64,000 nt of DNA from Cupriavidus cauae (GCF_008632125.1 NZ_VWRN01000034.1:223753-287752); one strand, 5' to 3'; shown: positions 10,632-19,866, counted from the first letter of the stretch. Made by a program: numbers and translations. Notes: a model not told the origin generated them from the sequence alone.

Positions 10632-11522
10632 ATGGCCGCGCTGTTCAACCGCATCCCGCCGCTCCACCTGCTGATCGCCTTCGAGGCGGCGTCGCGGCTG
10701 GGCAGCTTCGCCCGCGCGGCCGAGGAGCTGTCGGTCACGCCCAGCGCGGTGTCGCACCGGATCAAGAATCTCGAGGAGCTGTGGGGCGAGGACCTGTTCG
10801 TGCGCGCCAACACCGCGCTGCGGCTGACCGCGGCGGGCACGCGCTATCTGCGCAATGTGCAGGACGCCCTCAAGTCGCTGAACGAGCTCGCCCGGCCCGA
10901 GTACAACAAGATGCGCACGCGGCTGCGGGTCGCCACGCCGCCGACCTTCGGCCGCCAGCATCTGGTGCCGCGGCTGCCCGAGTTCGGGGCGCTCTATCCG
11001 CATATCGACCTGGAACTGCAGCTGGCGATCCCCTTCCTCGACGTGAAAGCCGAGGACACCGACGTCGAGATCCGCTATGGCACCGGCCGCTACCCGGACC
11101 TGAAGACCACGCGGCTGCTGGTGGAGCCGGTGTTTCCGGCCTGCGGGCGCGAGTACTATGAACGGATCGACGGACGCGCGATCACGCGGCCCGAGCACCT
11201 GGCCAATCTGGTGCTGCTGCGCAGTCCGCTGGAGCCGTGGAAGCCGTGGTTCGAGACTGCCGGGCTGGACTGGCCCGAGCCGCAGAGCGGCCCGCAGTTC
11301 AACGACATCGGCTTCATGCTGGAGGCGGTCGCCTCGAACCAGGGTGTCGCCCTGGTGCGCCAGCGCATGGCGCGGCACTGGCTGTCGCTGGGCCAGATGG
11401 TGCGGCTGCTCGATATCGAATCGGAGTCGCCGCATGGCTACTACATCGTCGAGCGCGAACAGGCGCCGCTCAAGCCCGAGGCCCGCTACTTCGTCGACTG
11501 GCTGCTCAGCCTGGAGTGGTAG
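10632..11522 (+). CDS. LysR-family regulator, GcvA-like
   Basis: Transcription factor of 296 aa. The N-terminal winged helix-turn-helix (residues 8-65) reads FEAASRLGSFARAAEELSVT followed by SAVSHRIKNLEE, the form typical of the GcvA subgroup. The rest is a periplasmic-binding-protein-like effector domain. It stands between two sets of 2-hydroxy-acid dehydrogenase genes on the same strand, so control of D-lactate or glycolate oxidation is a reasonable inference. The effector cannot be read from sequence. GlcC, the GntR regulator of the E. coli glc operon, is absent here. Confidence 0.88.
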   Translation: MAALFNRIPPLHLLIAFEAASRLGSFARAAEELSVTPSAVSHRIKNLEELWGEDLFVRANTALRLTAAGTRYLRNVQDALKSLNELARPEYNKMRTRLRVATPPTFGRQHLVPRLPEFGALYPHIDLELQLAIPFLDVKAEDTDVEIRYGTGRYPDLKTTRLLVEPVFPACGREYYERIDGRAITRPEHLANLVLLRSPLEPWKPWFETAGLDWPEPQSGPQFNDIGFMLEAVASNQGVALVRQRMARHWLSLGQMVRLLDIESESPHGYYIVEREQAPLKPEARYFVDWLLSLEW

Positions 11523-11713
11523 GGGCATGCCCCTCGCCGGGCGCCCGGCTGCTGCCGGCCCGGCCGCCCGGTCCCGGCATGGCCTCGGCGCCGCGCCAAC
11601 CAGCCGCGCCGCACGCGTGGCAGGCCCGCCAAGCCGCCACGGCATGAGCGATTTTGATCGGCGCGGCGCGCCGAATTCACGTGCGGCGGCGGCTGCGCGG
11701 CCATCGCCTGCGC

Positions 11714-11719
11714 TATAGT
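11714..11719 (+). promoter_or_regulatory. Candidate -10 element upstream of glcD
   Basis: TATAGT lies about 58 bp upstream of the glcD ATG in an otherwise very GC-rich spacer. No convincing -35 is present at the right distance. Confidence 0.35.
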
Positions 11720-11776
11720 CTGCCGTCCCCCGCCTCGCCTGCGCCGCCAGGGCCGCGAGGCCATACAGGAGTCGCC

Positions 11777-13300
11777 ATGAACGCCCCGCAAGACGCTGCC
11801 ATCCCCGCGGCCTCCTCCGCCGCGCTGGCCGCCGCGCTCTCGCCCGAGCAGACCGCCGAGCTGCTGCGCGAACTCGCGCGCATCCTCCCCGAGCCCGCGC
11901 TGCTGACGCGCCCCGAAGACACCGTGCCCTATGAATGCGACGGCCTGGCGGCCTATCGCCAGGTGCCGCTCGCGGTGGTGCTGCCCGATACCGAGGAACA
12001 GGTGATCGCGATCCTGCGGCTGTGCCACCGGCTGCGGGTGCCCGTGGTGCCGCGCGGCGCCGGCACCAGCCTGTCCGGCGGCGCGATGCCGATCGCCAGC
12101 GGCGTGGTGCTGTCGCTCGCCAAGTTCAAGCGCATCGTGTCGATCGATCCGCTGTCGCGCACCGCCATCGTCCAGCCCGGCGTGCGCAATCTGGCGATCT
12201 CCGAAGCCGCCGCACCGTACGGCCTGTACTACGCGCCCGATCCGTCCTCGCAGATCGCCTGCACCATCGGCGGCAACGTCGCCGAGAATTCCGGCGGCGT
12301 GCATTGCCTGAAATACGGCCTGACCGTTCACAACGTGCTGCGCGTGCGCGCGATCACGATGGAAGGCGAGGTGGTCGAGTTCGGCAGCGCCGCGCCCGAC
12401 GCCCCGGGCCTGGACCTGCTCGCGGTGCTGATCGGCTCGGAGGGCATGCTGGCGGTCACCACCGAGGTCACCGTCAAGCTGGTGCCGCGGCCGCAGCTGG
12501 CGCAGGTCATCATGGCCAGCTTCGACGACGTCGAGAAAGGCGGCAATGCGGTCGCCGACGTGATCGCCGCCGGCATCATCCCGGCCGGGCTGGAGATGAT
12601 GGACAAGCCGGCCACCGCCGCGGTCGAGGAATTCGTCCATGCGGGCTATGACCTCGATGCCGCCGCGATCCTGCTGTGCGAGTCCGATGGCACGCCCGAG
12701 GAAGTGGCCGAGGAAATCGAGCGCATGAGCGAGGTGCTGCGCGCATCCGGCGCGACCCGCATCGCGGTGTCGCAAAGCGAGCCCGAGCGGCTGCGCTTCT
12801 GGAGCGGCCGCAAGAACGCCTTCCCCGCCGCGGGCCGGATCTCGCCCGACTACTACTGCATGGACGGCACCATCCCGCGCAAGCACATCGGCACGTTGCT
12901 CAAGCGCATCGAGCAGATGGAGCACAAGTACGGCCTGCGCTGCATCAACGTCTTCCATGCCGGCGACGGCAACATGCATCCGCTGATCCTGTTCGATGGC
13001 GCGGACCATGACGAGTGGCAGCGCGCCGAGCTGTTCGGCGCCGACATCCTGGAGACCTGCGTCGAGCTCGGCGGCACCGTCACCGGCGAGCACGGCGTCG
13101 GCGTCGAGAAGCTCAATTCGATGTGCGTGCAGTTCGCGCCCGAGGAGCGCGAGGCCTTCCTGCGCGTGAAGGCGGCCTTCGATCCGGCGCGGCTGCTCAA
13201 TCCGGACAAGGCCATTCCGACGCTGGCGCGTTGCGCCGAATACGGCAAGATGCACGTGCGCCGCGGCCTGCTGCCGCATCCGGACCTGCCGCGCTTCTGA
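11777..13300 (+). CDS. glcD: Glycolate oxidase subunit GlcD
   Basis: FAD- and substrate-binding subunit of glycolate oxidase (glycolate to glyoxylate), 507 aa, which acts with GlcE and GlcF at the inner membrane. FAD domain motifs are VVPRGAGTSLSGGAMP and GGNVAENSGGVHCLKYG. The C-terminal part carries FHAGDGNMHPLILF and GEHGVGVEKL, with GRKNAFPAAGR before them. The start at 11777 follows CAGGAG at a good distance; translation could be read further upstream but the family start fits here. The three glc genes follow in order D-E-F, with a potassium-channel gene inserted between D and E. Confidence 0.95.
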   Translation: MNAPQDAAIPAASSAALAAALSPEQTAELLRELARILPEPALLTRPEDTVPYECDGLAAYRQVPLAVVLPDTEEQVIAILRLCHRLRVPVVPRGAGTSLSGGAMPIASGVVLSLAKFKRIVSIDPLSRTAIVQPGVRNLAISEAAAPYGLYYAPDPSSQIACTIGGNVAENSGGVHCLKYGLTVHNVLRVRAITMEGEVVEFGSAAPDAPGLDLLAVLIGSEGMLAVTTEVTVKLVPRPQLAQVIMASFDDVEKGGNAVADVIAAGIIPAGLEMMDKPATAAVEEFVHAGYDLDAAAILLCESDGTPEEVAEEIERMSEVLRASGATRIAVSQSEPERLRFWSGRKNAFPAAGRISPDYYCMDGTIPRKHIGTLLKRIEQMEHKYGLRCINVFHAGDGNMHPLILFDGADHDEWQRAELFGADILETCVELGGTVTGEHGVGVEKLNSMCVQFAPEEREAFLRVKAAFDPARLLNPDKAIPTLARCAEYGKMHVRRGLLPHPDLPRF

Positions 13301-13317
13301 GCGAGACCCGCACGCCG

Positions 13318-14283
13318 ATGGCCGACTACCGTCAAGCCCCTCGCCAAGCACCGCGCCAGGCCACTCGCCAGGCGCCGGGCCAGCCCCGGCGCGACGATCC
13401 GCGCCGGCGCCAGGAAGCGTTCGTCCGCCAGTACCTGGGCAAGCCGGAGACCGGCTGGCGCCAGCGGTGGTACACGATCATCTTCGAGGCGGATACCCGC
13501 GAGGGCCGGCAGTTCGATGTCGCGCTGCTGCTGGCGATCGTGGCCAGCGTGATGGTGGTGATGCTCGACAGCGTGCCGGCGATCCATGCGCGGTTCGGCA
13601 TAGCCTTCACGGTGCTCGAGTGGATGTTCACGCTGCTGTTCACCGCCGAGTACGTGATGCGCATCCTGGTGGTGCGGCGGCGCCTGCGCTATGTGTTCAG
13701 CTTCTTCGGCATCATCGACTTCGTCTCGATCATGCCGACCTGGCTGGCCTTCTTCATGCCGGAGCTGGCCTTCCTGATCGACGTGCGGCTGCTGCGGCTG
13801 CTGCGCGTGTTCCGGATCCTGAAGCTGACGGTCTACTTCGAGGAGGCGCAGATCCTGTATCGCGCGCTGGCCAACAGCCGCCGCAAGATCGCCGTGTTTC
13901 TCGGCACGGTGTTCATCATCACCGTGATCCTCGGCACCGTGATGTACGTGGTCGAGGGGCCCGAGAACGGCTTCGTCAGCATCCCGCGCAGCATGTACTG
14001 GGCGGTCGTGACGCTGACCACCACCGGCTACGGCGACATGGTGCCGAAGACCGCCGTGGGGCAGTTCATCACCTCGCTGACCATCCTGCTCGGCTACGGC
14101 ATCATCGCCTTCCCGACCGGCATCGTCGGCGCGGAACTGGCCGCCAGCATCATCCGGCGCCCGCTGACGACGCGCACCTGCGTGCATTGCCTGACCGAGG
14201 GGCACGACCCCGACGCCTCCTATTGCAAGCACTGCGGCAAGAAGCTGCCGCCCTATCAGGTCGAGGTCGGCGACCAGACCTGA
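13318..14283 (+). CDS. Voltage-gated potassium channel with C-terminal zinc ribbon
   Basis: Inner-membrane ion channel subunit of 321 aa. After a basic RQAP-repeat N-terminus come helices S1-S3, an S4 voltage sensor with regularly spaced arginines (RLLRLLRVFRILKL, near residue 160), S5, the K+ selectivity filter TTTGYGDMVP (near 236) and S6. It should form a tetramer. The cytoplasmic tail ends in CVHC ... YCKHCGKKLP, a four-cysteine zinc-ribbon pattern that is unusual for a small Kv channel. It sits 17 bp after glcD and is followed by glcE, so it appears to be transcribed with the glycolate oxidase genes. A functional link is unproven. Confidence 0.88.
   Translation: MADYRQAPRQAPRQATRQAPGQPRRDDPRRRQEAFVRQYLGKPETGWRQRWYTIIFEADTREGRQFDVALLLAIVASVMVVMLDSVPAIHARFGIAFTVLEWMFTLLFTAEYVMRILVVRRRLRYVFSFFGIIDFVSIMPTWLAFFMPELAFLIDVRLLRLLRVFRILKLTVYFEEAQILYRALANSRRKIAVFLGTVFIITVILGTVMYVVEGPENGFVSIPRSMYWAVVTLTTTGYGDMVPKTAVGQFITSLTILLGYGIIAFPTGIVGAELAASIIRRPLTTRTCVHCLTEGHDPDASYCKHCGKKLPPYQVEVGDQT
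13330..13389 (+). repeat. 12-bp coding tandem repeat at the channel N-terminus
   Basis: Five imperfect 12-bp units encode the four-residue repeat RQAP/RQAT/GQPR immediately after the start codon of the channel gene. The period keeps the reading frame. Confidence 0.8.
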
Positions 14284-14297
14284 CGTCCCGCGGCGAC

Positions 14298-14337
14298 GAA
14301 CGACGGAACGCCAGGACAACAGAACGACAGAACAGAA
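14298..14337 (+). repeat. 8-bp tandem repeat (5 imperfect units)
   Basis: Units GAACGACG, GAACGCCA, GGACAACA, GAACGACA and GAACAGAA follow one another without gaps, starting 15 bp after the channel stop codon. Confidence 0.8.
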
Positions 14338-14420
14338 GCGCCCGCCGGGCGCGGCCATGTGCCGCCCCCAAGCGCCTGAACCGAAGACAACCAGAACCCT
14401 AGCCATCCCCTGCCCACGCC

Positions 14421-15527
14421 ATGCAAGACAAGCTCGACGCCTTCCGCGATGCCATCCGGCACGCCGCCGCCAGCCGTACGCCGCTGCGCTTCACCGGCGG
14501 CGGCAGCAAGGATTTCTACGGCCAGCCGCCCGAGGGCGAGCTGCTGGACACGCGCGGCCATGCCGGCATCGTCGACTACGACCCCGCCGAGCTGGTGATC
14601 ACCGCGCGCTGCGGCACGCCGCTGGCCGAGATCGAGGCGACGCTGGCCGAACGGCGCCAGATGCTGGCCTTCGAGCCGCCGCACTTCGCCGGCGCCGACG
14701 GCGTCAGCCGCGCGACGCTGGGCGGCGCGGTCGCGGCGGGCCTCTCGGGTCCGCGCCGGCAATCGGTCGGCGCGCTGCGCGACTTCGTGCTCGGCGTGCA
14801 GATGATGGACGGCCGCGGCGACACGCTGCAGTTCGGCGGCCAGGTGATGAAGAACGTCGCGGGCTACGATGTCTCGCGGCTGATCGCCGGCTCGCTCGGC
14901 ACGCTGGGCCTGATTCTCGAAGTCTCGCTGAAGGTGCTGCCTGTGCCGTTCGACGACGCCACGCTGCGTTTTGAACTTGGCGAGGCCGACGCGCTGCAGC
15001 GCCTGAACCAGTGGGGCGGCCAGCCGCTGCCGATCGCGGCCTCGGTCTGGCACGACGGCGTGCTGCACGTGCGGCTGTCCGGCGCGGCGGCGGCGTTGCG
15101 CGCCGCGCGCGAGCGTCTCGGCGGCGAGGCGATCGAGCAAGGCGAGGCGCAGGCCCTGTGGCAAGCGCTGCGCGAGCAGACCCATCCGTTCTTCGCGCCG
15201 TCCCATGCCGGCGCGCCGCTGTGGCGCCTGGCGCTGCCGACCACGGCCGCGCCGCTGGCCCTGCCACCGGCGGCGGGCGGCACGCAGCTGATCGAATGGG
15301 GCGGCGGCCAGCGCTGGTGGATTCCCGCGCAGCCGGTACCGGCCGCGCAGGTGCGCGCCATCGCGCAGGCCGCGGGCGGGCACGCGACGCTGTTCCGTAA
15401 CGGCGACAAGTCCGAAGGCGTGTTCACGCCGCAGTCGGCGCCGCTGATGGCGATCCACGCGCGGCTGAAGGCGGCCTTCGATCCGGCCGGCATCTTCAAT
15501 CCGGGGCGGCTGTACCCGGACCTCTGA
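14421..15527 (+). CDS. glcE: Glycolate oxidase subunit GlcE
   Basis: Second FAD-binding subunit of glycolate oxidase, 368 aa. It has only the FAD domain half of the GlcD fold: LRFTGGGSKDFYG near the N-terminus, GGAVAAGLSGPRR, and KNVAGYDVSRLIAGSLGTLG, the typical GlcE signature. The C-terminus ends in AAFDPAGIFNPGRLYPD, matching the family end. The ATG at 14421 is preceded by a long C-rich stretch without a clear Shine-Dalgarno. It lies 137 bp after the channel gene and 158 bp before glcF, both spacers being largely made of short tandem repeats. Confidence 0.95.
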   Translation: MQDKLDAFRDAIRHAAASRTPLRFTGGGSKDFYGQPPEGELLDTRGHAGIVDYDPAELVITARCGTPLAEIEATLAERRQMLAFEPPHFAGADGVSRATLGGAVAAGLSGPRRQSVGALRDFVLGVQMMDGRGDTLQFGGQVMKNVAGYDVSRLIAGSLGTLGLILEVSLKVLPVPFDDATLRFELGEADALQRLNQWGGQPLPIAASVWHDGVLHVRLSGAAAALRAARERLGGEAIEQGEAQALWQALREQTHPFFAPSHAGAPLWRLALPTTAAPLALPPAAGGTQLIEWGGGQRWWIPAQPVPAAQVRAIAQAAGGHATLFRNGDKSEGVFTPQSAPLMAIHARLKAAFDPAGIFNPGRLYPDL

Positions 15528-15532
15528 ATTTG

Positions 15533-15568
15533 GCGCTCCATTCCCGGCTCCATTCCCGGCTCCATTGC
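15533..15568 (+). repeat. 12-bp tandem repeat (3 units) after glcE
   Basis: GGCTCCATTCCC-type units are repeated head to tail a few bases past the glcE stop codon. Confidence 0.7.
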
Positions 15569-15588
15569 GCGCCATCCCCGATCCGCTA

Positions 15589-15669
15589 GACAAACGCCCC
15601 GGCAAGTCCCCACGACAAACACAGGCGACAAGCCCGACGACAAGCCAAACGACAAACCGGCGCGACAAC
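15589..15669 (+). repeat. 12/13-bp periodic repeat upstream of glcF
   Basis: GACAA(A/G) or GGCAAG recurs at 15589, 15601, 15614, 15627, 15639, 15651 and 15664, a spacing of 12-13 bp. The array fills most of the glcE-glcF spacer and stops just before the glcF start region. Confidence 0.75.
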
Positions 15670-15685
15670 CACTCTGGTCCCTATC

Positions 15686-16930
15686 ATGCAAACGACCCTG
15701 GCCGATTTCCTCCGCGACACGCCCGATGGCGAAGAAGCCAAGTCCATCGTCGGCAAGTGCGTGCACTGCGGCTTCTGTACCGCGACCTGTCCGACCTACC
15801 AGCTGCTCGGCGACGAGCTCGACGGGCCGCGCGGACGCATCTACCTGATGAAGCAGGTGCTGGAAGGCAACCCCGTCACCGAAAGCACGCGCCTGCATCT
15901 GGACCGCTGCCTGACCTGCCGCAACTGCGAATCGACCTGCCCGTCGGGCGTGACCTACGGCCGGCTGGTCGATATCGGCCGCCAGGTCGTCGACGAGCGG
16001 CTGGCCGAGCAGGGCCTGCATCGTCCGGCACGCCAGCGCATCGCGCGCTGGGTGCTGCGCGAAGGGCTGACGCGCCCGCGCCTGTTCGGCGCGGCGATGC
16101 GCATGGGACAGCTGGTGCGTCCGCTGCTGCCCGAGGTGCTGCGCAACAAGGTGCCGGTGGCCGCGCCGGCCGGCGCGTGGCCGCAACGCGAGCACGCCCG
16201 CAAGATGCTGCTGCTGGCCGGCTGCGTGCAGCCGTCGATGTCGCCCGACATCAATGCCGCGACCGCGCGCGTGTTCGATCGTCTCGGCGTGCAGATGGTG
16301 GTCGCGCCCGAGGCAGGTTGTTGCGGGGCAATCCGCTACCACAATGGCGACCATCCGGGCGGGCTCGACAATATGCGCCGCAATATCGATGCATGGTGGC
16401 CGCACGTCGAGGCCGGCGCCGAAGCCATCGTGATGAACGCCTCGGGCTGCGGCGTGATGGTCAAGGAGTACGGCCATCTGCTGCGCCATGACCCGAAGTA
16501 CGCCGAACGCGCGGCGCGCATCTCGGCGCTGACGCGCGATGTGTCCGAACTGCTGCCCGCGTTTGCCGAGCCGCTGCAACGCCTGGCCGAGGCTGCGCCG
16601 CCGCCCGCGCAGCGCGTCGCATGGCACCCGCCCTGCACGCTGCAGCACGGCCAGCAGATTCGCGGCAAGGTGGAGGCGCTCTTGACCGCACTCGGCGTGG
16701 AGGTCAAACTCTGCGCTGACAGCCACCTGTGCTGCGGATCGGCGGGTACCTACTCGGTGTTGCAGCCGGACCTGGCCTATCGCCTGCGCGACGACAAGCT
16801 CGCCAAACTGCAGGCCACGCAGCCGGACACCATCGTGTCCGCCAATATCGGCTGCATCACCCATCTGCAAAGCGGCACGCAGACGCCGGTGCTGCACTGG
16901 ATCGAACTGGTGGATCGCATGCTCGGTTGA
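15686..16930 (+). CDS. glcF: Glycolate oxidase iron-sulfur subunit GlcF
   Basis: Electron-transfer subunit of glycolate oxidase, 414 aa. Two ferredoxin-type [4Fe-4S] motifs are present near the N-terminus: CVHCGFCTATCPTYQ and CLTCRNCESTCPSG. Two cysteine-rich CCG domains follow, with LLAGCVQP ... AGCCGA and PCTLQH ... SHLCCGSAGTYS. It is the final gene of the glcD-glcE-glcF set. It passes electrons from the FAD subunits toward the membrane quinone pool (family knowledge). The LrgA-like gene starts 68 bp later on the same strand. Confidence 0.96.
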   Translation: MQTTLADFLRDTPDGEEAKSIVGKCVHCGFCTATCPTYQLLGDELDGPRGRIYLMKQVLEGNPVTESTRLHLDRCLTCRNCESTCPSGVTYGRLVDIGRQVVDERLAEQGLHRPARQRIARWVLREGLTRPRLFGAAMRMGQLVRPLLPEVLRNKVPVAAPAGAWPQREHARKMLLLAGCVQPSMSPDINAATARVFDRLGVQMVVAPEAGCCGAIRYHNGDHPGGLDNMRRNIDAWWPHVEAGAEAIVMNASGCGVMVKEYGHLLRHDPKYAERAARISALTRDVSELLPAFAEPLQRLAEAAPPPAQRVAWHPPCTLQHGQQIRGKVEALLTALGVEVKLCADSHLCCGSAGTYSVLQPDLAYRLRDDKLAKLQATQPDTIVSANIGCITHLQSGTQTPVLHWIELVDRMLG

Positions 16931-16998
16931 CGGTGCGCGGGAGGCTGCCGCCGGTGGAATCGCGGTGATTCCGCCTGGCCGACCAACCTGCCCCTCGC

Positions 16999-17415
16999 AT
17001 GCTCCAGACGCTTGCCATCCTGCTGGTATTCCAATCCGTGGGCGAGGTGTTCAGCTACGCGCTGCGCCTGCCCGTGCCCGGTCCCGTGATCGGCATGATC
17101 CTGCTGTTCTGCTGGCTCGCGATCGACGATCGCCTGCTGGCGATCATCCAGGGCACCACCGCCGAGCTGCTCAAGCATCTGTCGCTGCTGTTCGTGCCGG
17201 CCGGCGTCGGCATCATGGTGCACGGCAGCCGTATCGGCGGCGAATGGATGCCGATCATCGTCGCGCTGGTGTTGTCGACCTGGCTGGCGATCGCCACCAC
17301 GGCGCTGGTCACGCGCGCGCTGATGCGCAAACCCCCGGCCTCCCCGGCGTCCTCGGCGTCCTCCGCCGGCCCCTCCGCGGACGATGCCGCCACCGACGCG
17401 GGAGAGCGCCAATGA
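16999..17415 (+). CDS. CidA/LrgA family membrane protein
   Basis: Small holin-like inner-membrane protein of 138 aa. It has four predicted transmembrane segments and the family pattern LPVPGPVIGMILLF, and ends in a Ser/Ala/Pro-rich cytoplasmic tail. It is paired with an LrgB-type gene that overlaps it by 4 bp (ATGA), as in cid/lrg operons. In other bacteria such pairs are linked to murein hydrolase control, pyruvate or glycolate transport and overflow metabolism. Location directly after glcDEF makes a role in C2/C3 acid transport attractive, but that is inference. Confidence 0.9.
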   Translation: MLQTLAILLVFQSVGEVFSYALRLPVPGPVIGMILLFCWLAIDDRLLAIIQGTTAELLKHLSLLFVPAGVGIMVHGSRIGGEWMPIIVALVLSTWLAIATTALVTRALMRKPPASPASSASSAGPSADDAATDAGERQ

Positions 17416-18134
17416 CCCCGCGCCTGAACGAGATCTGGGTCTATCTGGCCGCCAGCCCGCTGCTCGGGCTGACCGCGACGCTGCTGGCCTATGTGTTCGC
17501 CTTCCGCATCTACGAACGCGCGCGTTTCTCGCCGCTGGCCAATCCGGTGATGATCTCGGTCGCGCTGCTGGTCGCAGTGCTGACGGTGACCGGCACGCCG
17601 TACCAGACCTACTTCGACGGCGCGCAATTCGTGCACTTCCTGCTTGGTCCGGCCACGGTGGCGCTGGCGGTGCCGCTCTACCAGCAGCTGCCGAAGCTGC
17701 GCGCGCACGTGCTGCCGCTGCTCGGCGGGCTGCTGGCCGGCTCGCTGGTCGCGGTGGTGTCGGCGGTCGGCATCGCCTGGCTGCTGGGCGCTTCTCCCGA
17801 GGTGGTGCGCTCGCTGGCGCCCAAGTCGGTGACCATTCCGATCGCGATGGGCGTGGCCGAGAAGATCGGCGGCCTGCCGTCGCTGACCGCGGTGCTGGTG
17901 ATGGGCACCGGCATCATCGGCGCGATCAGCGCGACCAAGATCCTGAACCTGCTCGGCATGCGCGACTACAGCGTGCGCGGCTTCGCCACCGGGCTGGCGG
18001 CGCACGGCATCGGTACCGCACGGGCCTTCCAGGTCAATCAGGAGGCCGGCGCCTTTGCCGCGCTCGGCATGGGCCTGAACGGCGTGCTGACCGCGGTGCT
18101 GGTGCCCTTGCTGGCGACGTGGATGCCGCGCTGA
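17412..18134 (+). CDS. LrgB/CidB family membrane protein
   Basis: Integral membrane protein of 240 aa with about seven hydrophobic segments. The LrgB core motif is present: LAPKSVTIPIAMGVAEKIGG, followed by GTGIIGAISATKILNLLG and RGFATGLAAHGIGTARAF. Start is the ATG at 17412, overlapping the LrgA-type stop (ATGA), which indicates coupled translation. PlgG, the plant homologue, exports glycolate together with glycerate, and this copy sits just behind glycolate oxidase genes, so glycolate movement is a testable idea. Confidence 0.92.
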   Translation: MTPRLNEIWVYLAASPLLGLTATLLAYVFAFRIYERARFSPLANPVMISVALLVAVLTVTGTPYQTYFDGAQFVHFLLGPATVALAVPLYQQLPKLRAHVLPLLGGLLAGSLVAVVSAVGIAWLLGASPEVVRSLAPKSVTIPIAMGVAEKIGGLPSLTAVLVMGTGIIGAISATKILNLLGMRDYSVRGFATGLAAHGIGTARAFQVNQEAGAFAALGMGLNGVLTAVLVPLLATWMPR

Positions 18135-18309
18135 GCCGGGCTTCGCGGCTGGTACACGCAAGCATGCGCTTGGGCGTGCCTGGGCCCGTGTCTGAACGCG
18201 GGCCTGGGCGCGCCTGAGCCTGGCTGAGGTTCCTGAACGCAGCCAAACGCATCCAAGCACGCTCGCGCCCGGCGCCGCAGGACCGAACGACAACCGAAGG
18301 GAGAACGCG

Positions 18310-19866
18310 ATGGTACTGAAGCTCGCTCTGGCGCTCGTCTCGCTGTTCGTGCTGTGGGGCGCGCTGGCGCCCGACCAGCTCGGCACCACCATGCAATGGC
18401 TGCTGACGGGCGTGATCGCGCGCTTCGGCTGGTTCTACCTGCTGTCGATGTTCGGCTTCCTGGTGTTCGCGCTGTACCTGGCGTTCGGCCGCTTCGGCAG
18501 CATCCGGCTCGGCGGGGAGGACGCCGAGCCGCAGTTCCACCGGCTCAGCTGGTTCTCGATGCTGTTCGCCGCCGGCATGGGCATCGGCCTGGTCTTCTGG
18601 GGCGTGGCCGAGCCGGTCTCCCACCTGATCAAGCCGCCGCTCGGCCTCGAAGCGCTGACGCCGCAGGCGGCCGGCACCGGGCTGCGCTACGCCTTCTTCC
18701 ACTGGGGGCTGCATCCGTGGGCGGCCTACTCGATCGTCGCGCTGGCGCTGGCCTTCTTCCAGTTCAACCGCGACCGGCCGATGCTGATCAGCACCACCTT
18801 CGAGCCGCTGATCGGCGAGCGCGCCAACGGGCCACTCGGCAAATGGATCGACGTGCTGGCGCTGATCGCCACCGCCTTCGGCGTGGCCACCTCGCTGGGA
18901 CTGGGCGCGCTGCAGATCAATGCCGGCCTGTACCGGGTGTTCGGCATACCCAACGATATCGCGGTCGAGCTGATCATCATCGCGGTCGCCGGCGCGCTGT
19001 ACATCCTGTCGTCGCTGAGCGGCCTGACGCGCGGCATCCAGTGGCTCAGCAACCTGAACATGGTGCTGGCCGTGCTGCTGCTGTTGACGGTGTTCGTGCT
19101 GGGGCCGACGTCGTTCATCCTGGACGCGCTGACCACCACGGTCGGCGCCTACCTGGACAACCTGGTCGGCATGAGCATGCGCATGACGCCGTTCAGCAAG
19201 GGCACCTGGGTCGCCGACTGGACGCTGTTCTACTGGGCCTGGTGGATCGCGTGGGCGCCCTTCGTGGGCACCTTCATCGCGCGCATCTCGAAGGGCCGCA
19301 CCATCCGCGAGTTCATCGTCGGCGTGCTGCTGGCGCCGACGCTGATCAGCTTCCTGTGGTTCGGCGTCTTTGGCGGCGCGGGGCTGTATGCGTCGATGTT
19401 CGAGAACGTGCCGGTGGTGCAGGCGGTGCAGCAGGACCCCTCGCTGGCGCTGTTCGCGCTGCTGGAGGCCTACCCGGCGGCGACGCTGACCTCGATCCTG
19501 GCGATCGTGCTGGTCACGGTGTTCTTCGTGACCTCGGCCGACTCGGCCACCTTCGTGCTCGGCATGATGTCCGACCACGGCAATCCGCGTCCGCCGGCGC
19601 GGCTCAAGCTGATCTGGGGCGTGCTGATCGCGCTGATCGCCGGGGTGCTGCTGGTGTCCGGCGGGCTGAAGGGGCTGCAGTCGATGTCGATCCTGGCGGC
19701 GCTGCCCTTCGCGGTGGTGATGGCGGCGATGTGCTTCAGCCTGTTCCGCGCGCTCGACGAGGAATCGAACCGGCTGGAGCGCCGCCACCGCGCGCGCGAC
19801 CGGCTGCTGGAGCGGCTGCTGCGCGACCGCGAGACCCAGCCGCCGGCGGGGCCGCCGCAGGACTGA
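18310..19866 (+). CDS. BCCT-family betaine/choline/carnitine transporter
   Basis: Secondary transporter of 518 aa with about 12 transmembrane helices for quaternary ammonium osmolytes. Diagnostic motifs are MGIGLVFWGVAEPVSHL (helix 3 glycine stretch), HWGLHPWAAYSIVALALAFF, and the Trp-rich segment YWAWWIAWAPFVGTFIARIS. The C-terminal tail is short and Arg-rich (RRHRARDRLLERLLRDR), as in osmosensing members. Start at 18310 follows AAGGGAG. The precise substrate is not readable. It is separated from lrgB by 175 bp of GC-rich sequence with no gene. Confidence 0.93.
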   Translation: MVLKLALALVSLFVLWGALAPDQLGTTMQWLLTGVIARFGWFYLLSMFGFLVFALYLAFGRFGSIRLGGEDAEPQFHRLSWFSMLFAAGMGIGLVFWGVAEPVSHLIKPPLGLEALTPQAAGTGLRYAFFHWGLHPWAAYSIVALALAFFQFNRDRPMLISTTFEPLIGERANGPLGKWIDVLALIATAFGVATSLGLGALQINAGLYRVFGIPNDIAVELIIIAVAGALYILSSLSGLTRGIQWLSNLNMVLAVLLLLTVFVLGPTSFILDALTTTVGAYLDNLVGMSMRMTPFSKGTWVADWTLFYWAWWIAWAPFVGTFIARISKGRTIREFIVGVLLAPTLISFLWFGVFGGAGLYASMFENVPVVQAVQQDPSLALFALLEAYPAATLTSILAIVLVTVFFVTSADSATFVLGMMSDHGNPRPPARLKLIWGVLIALIAGVLLVSGGLKGLQSMSILAALPFAVVMAAMCFSLFRALDEESNRLERRHRARDRLLERLLRDRETQPPAGPPQD

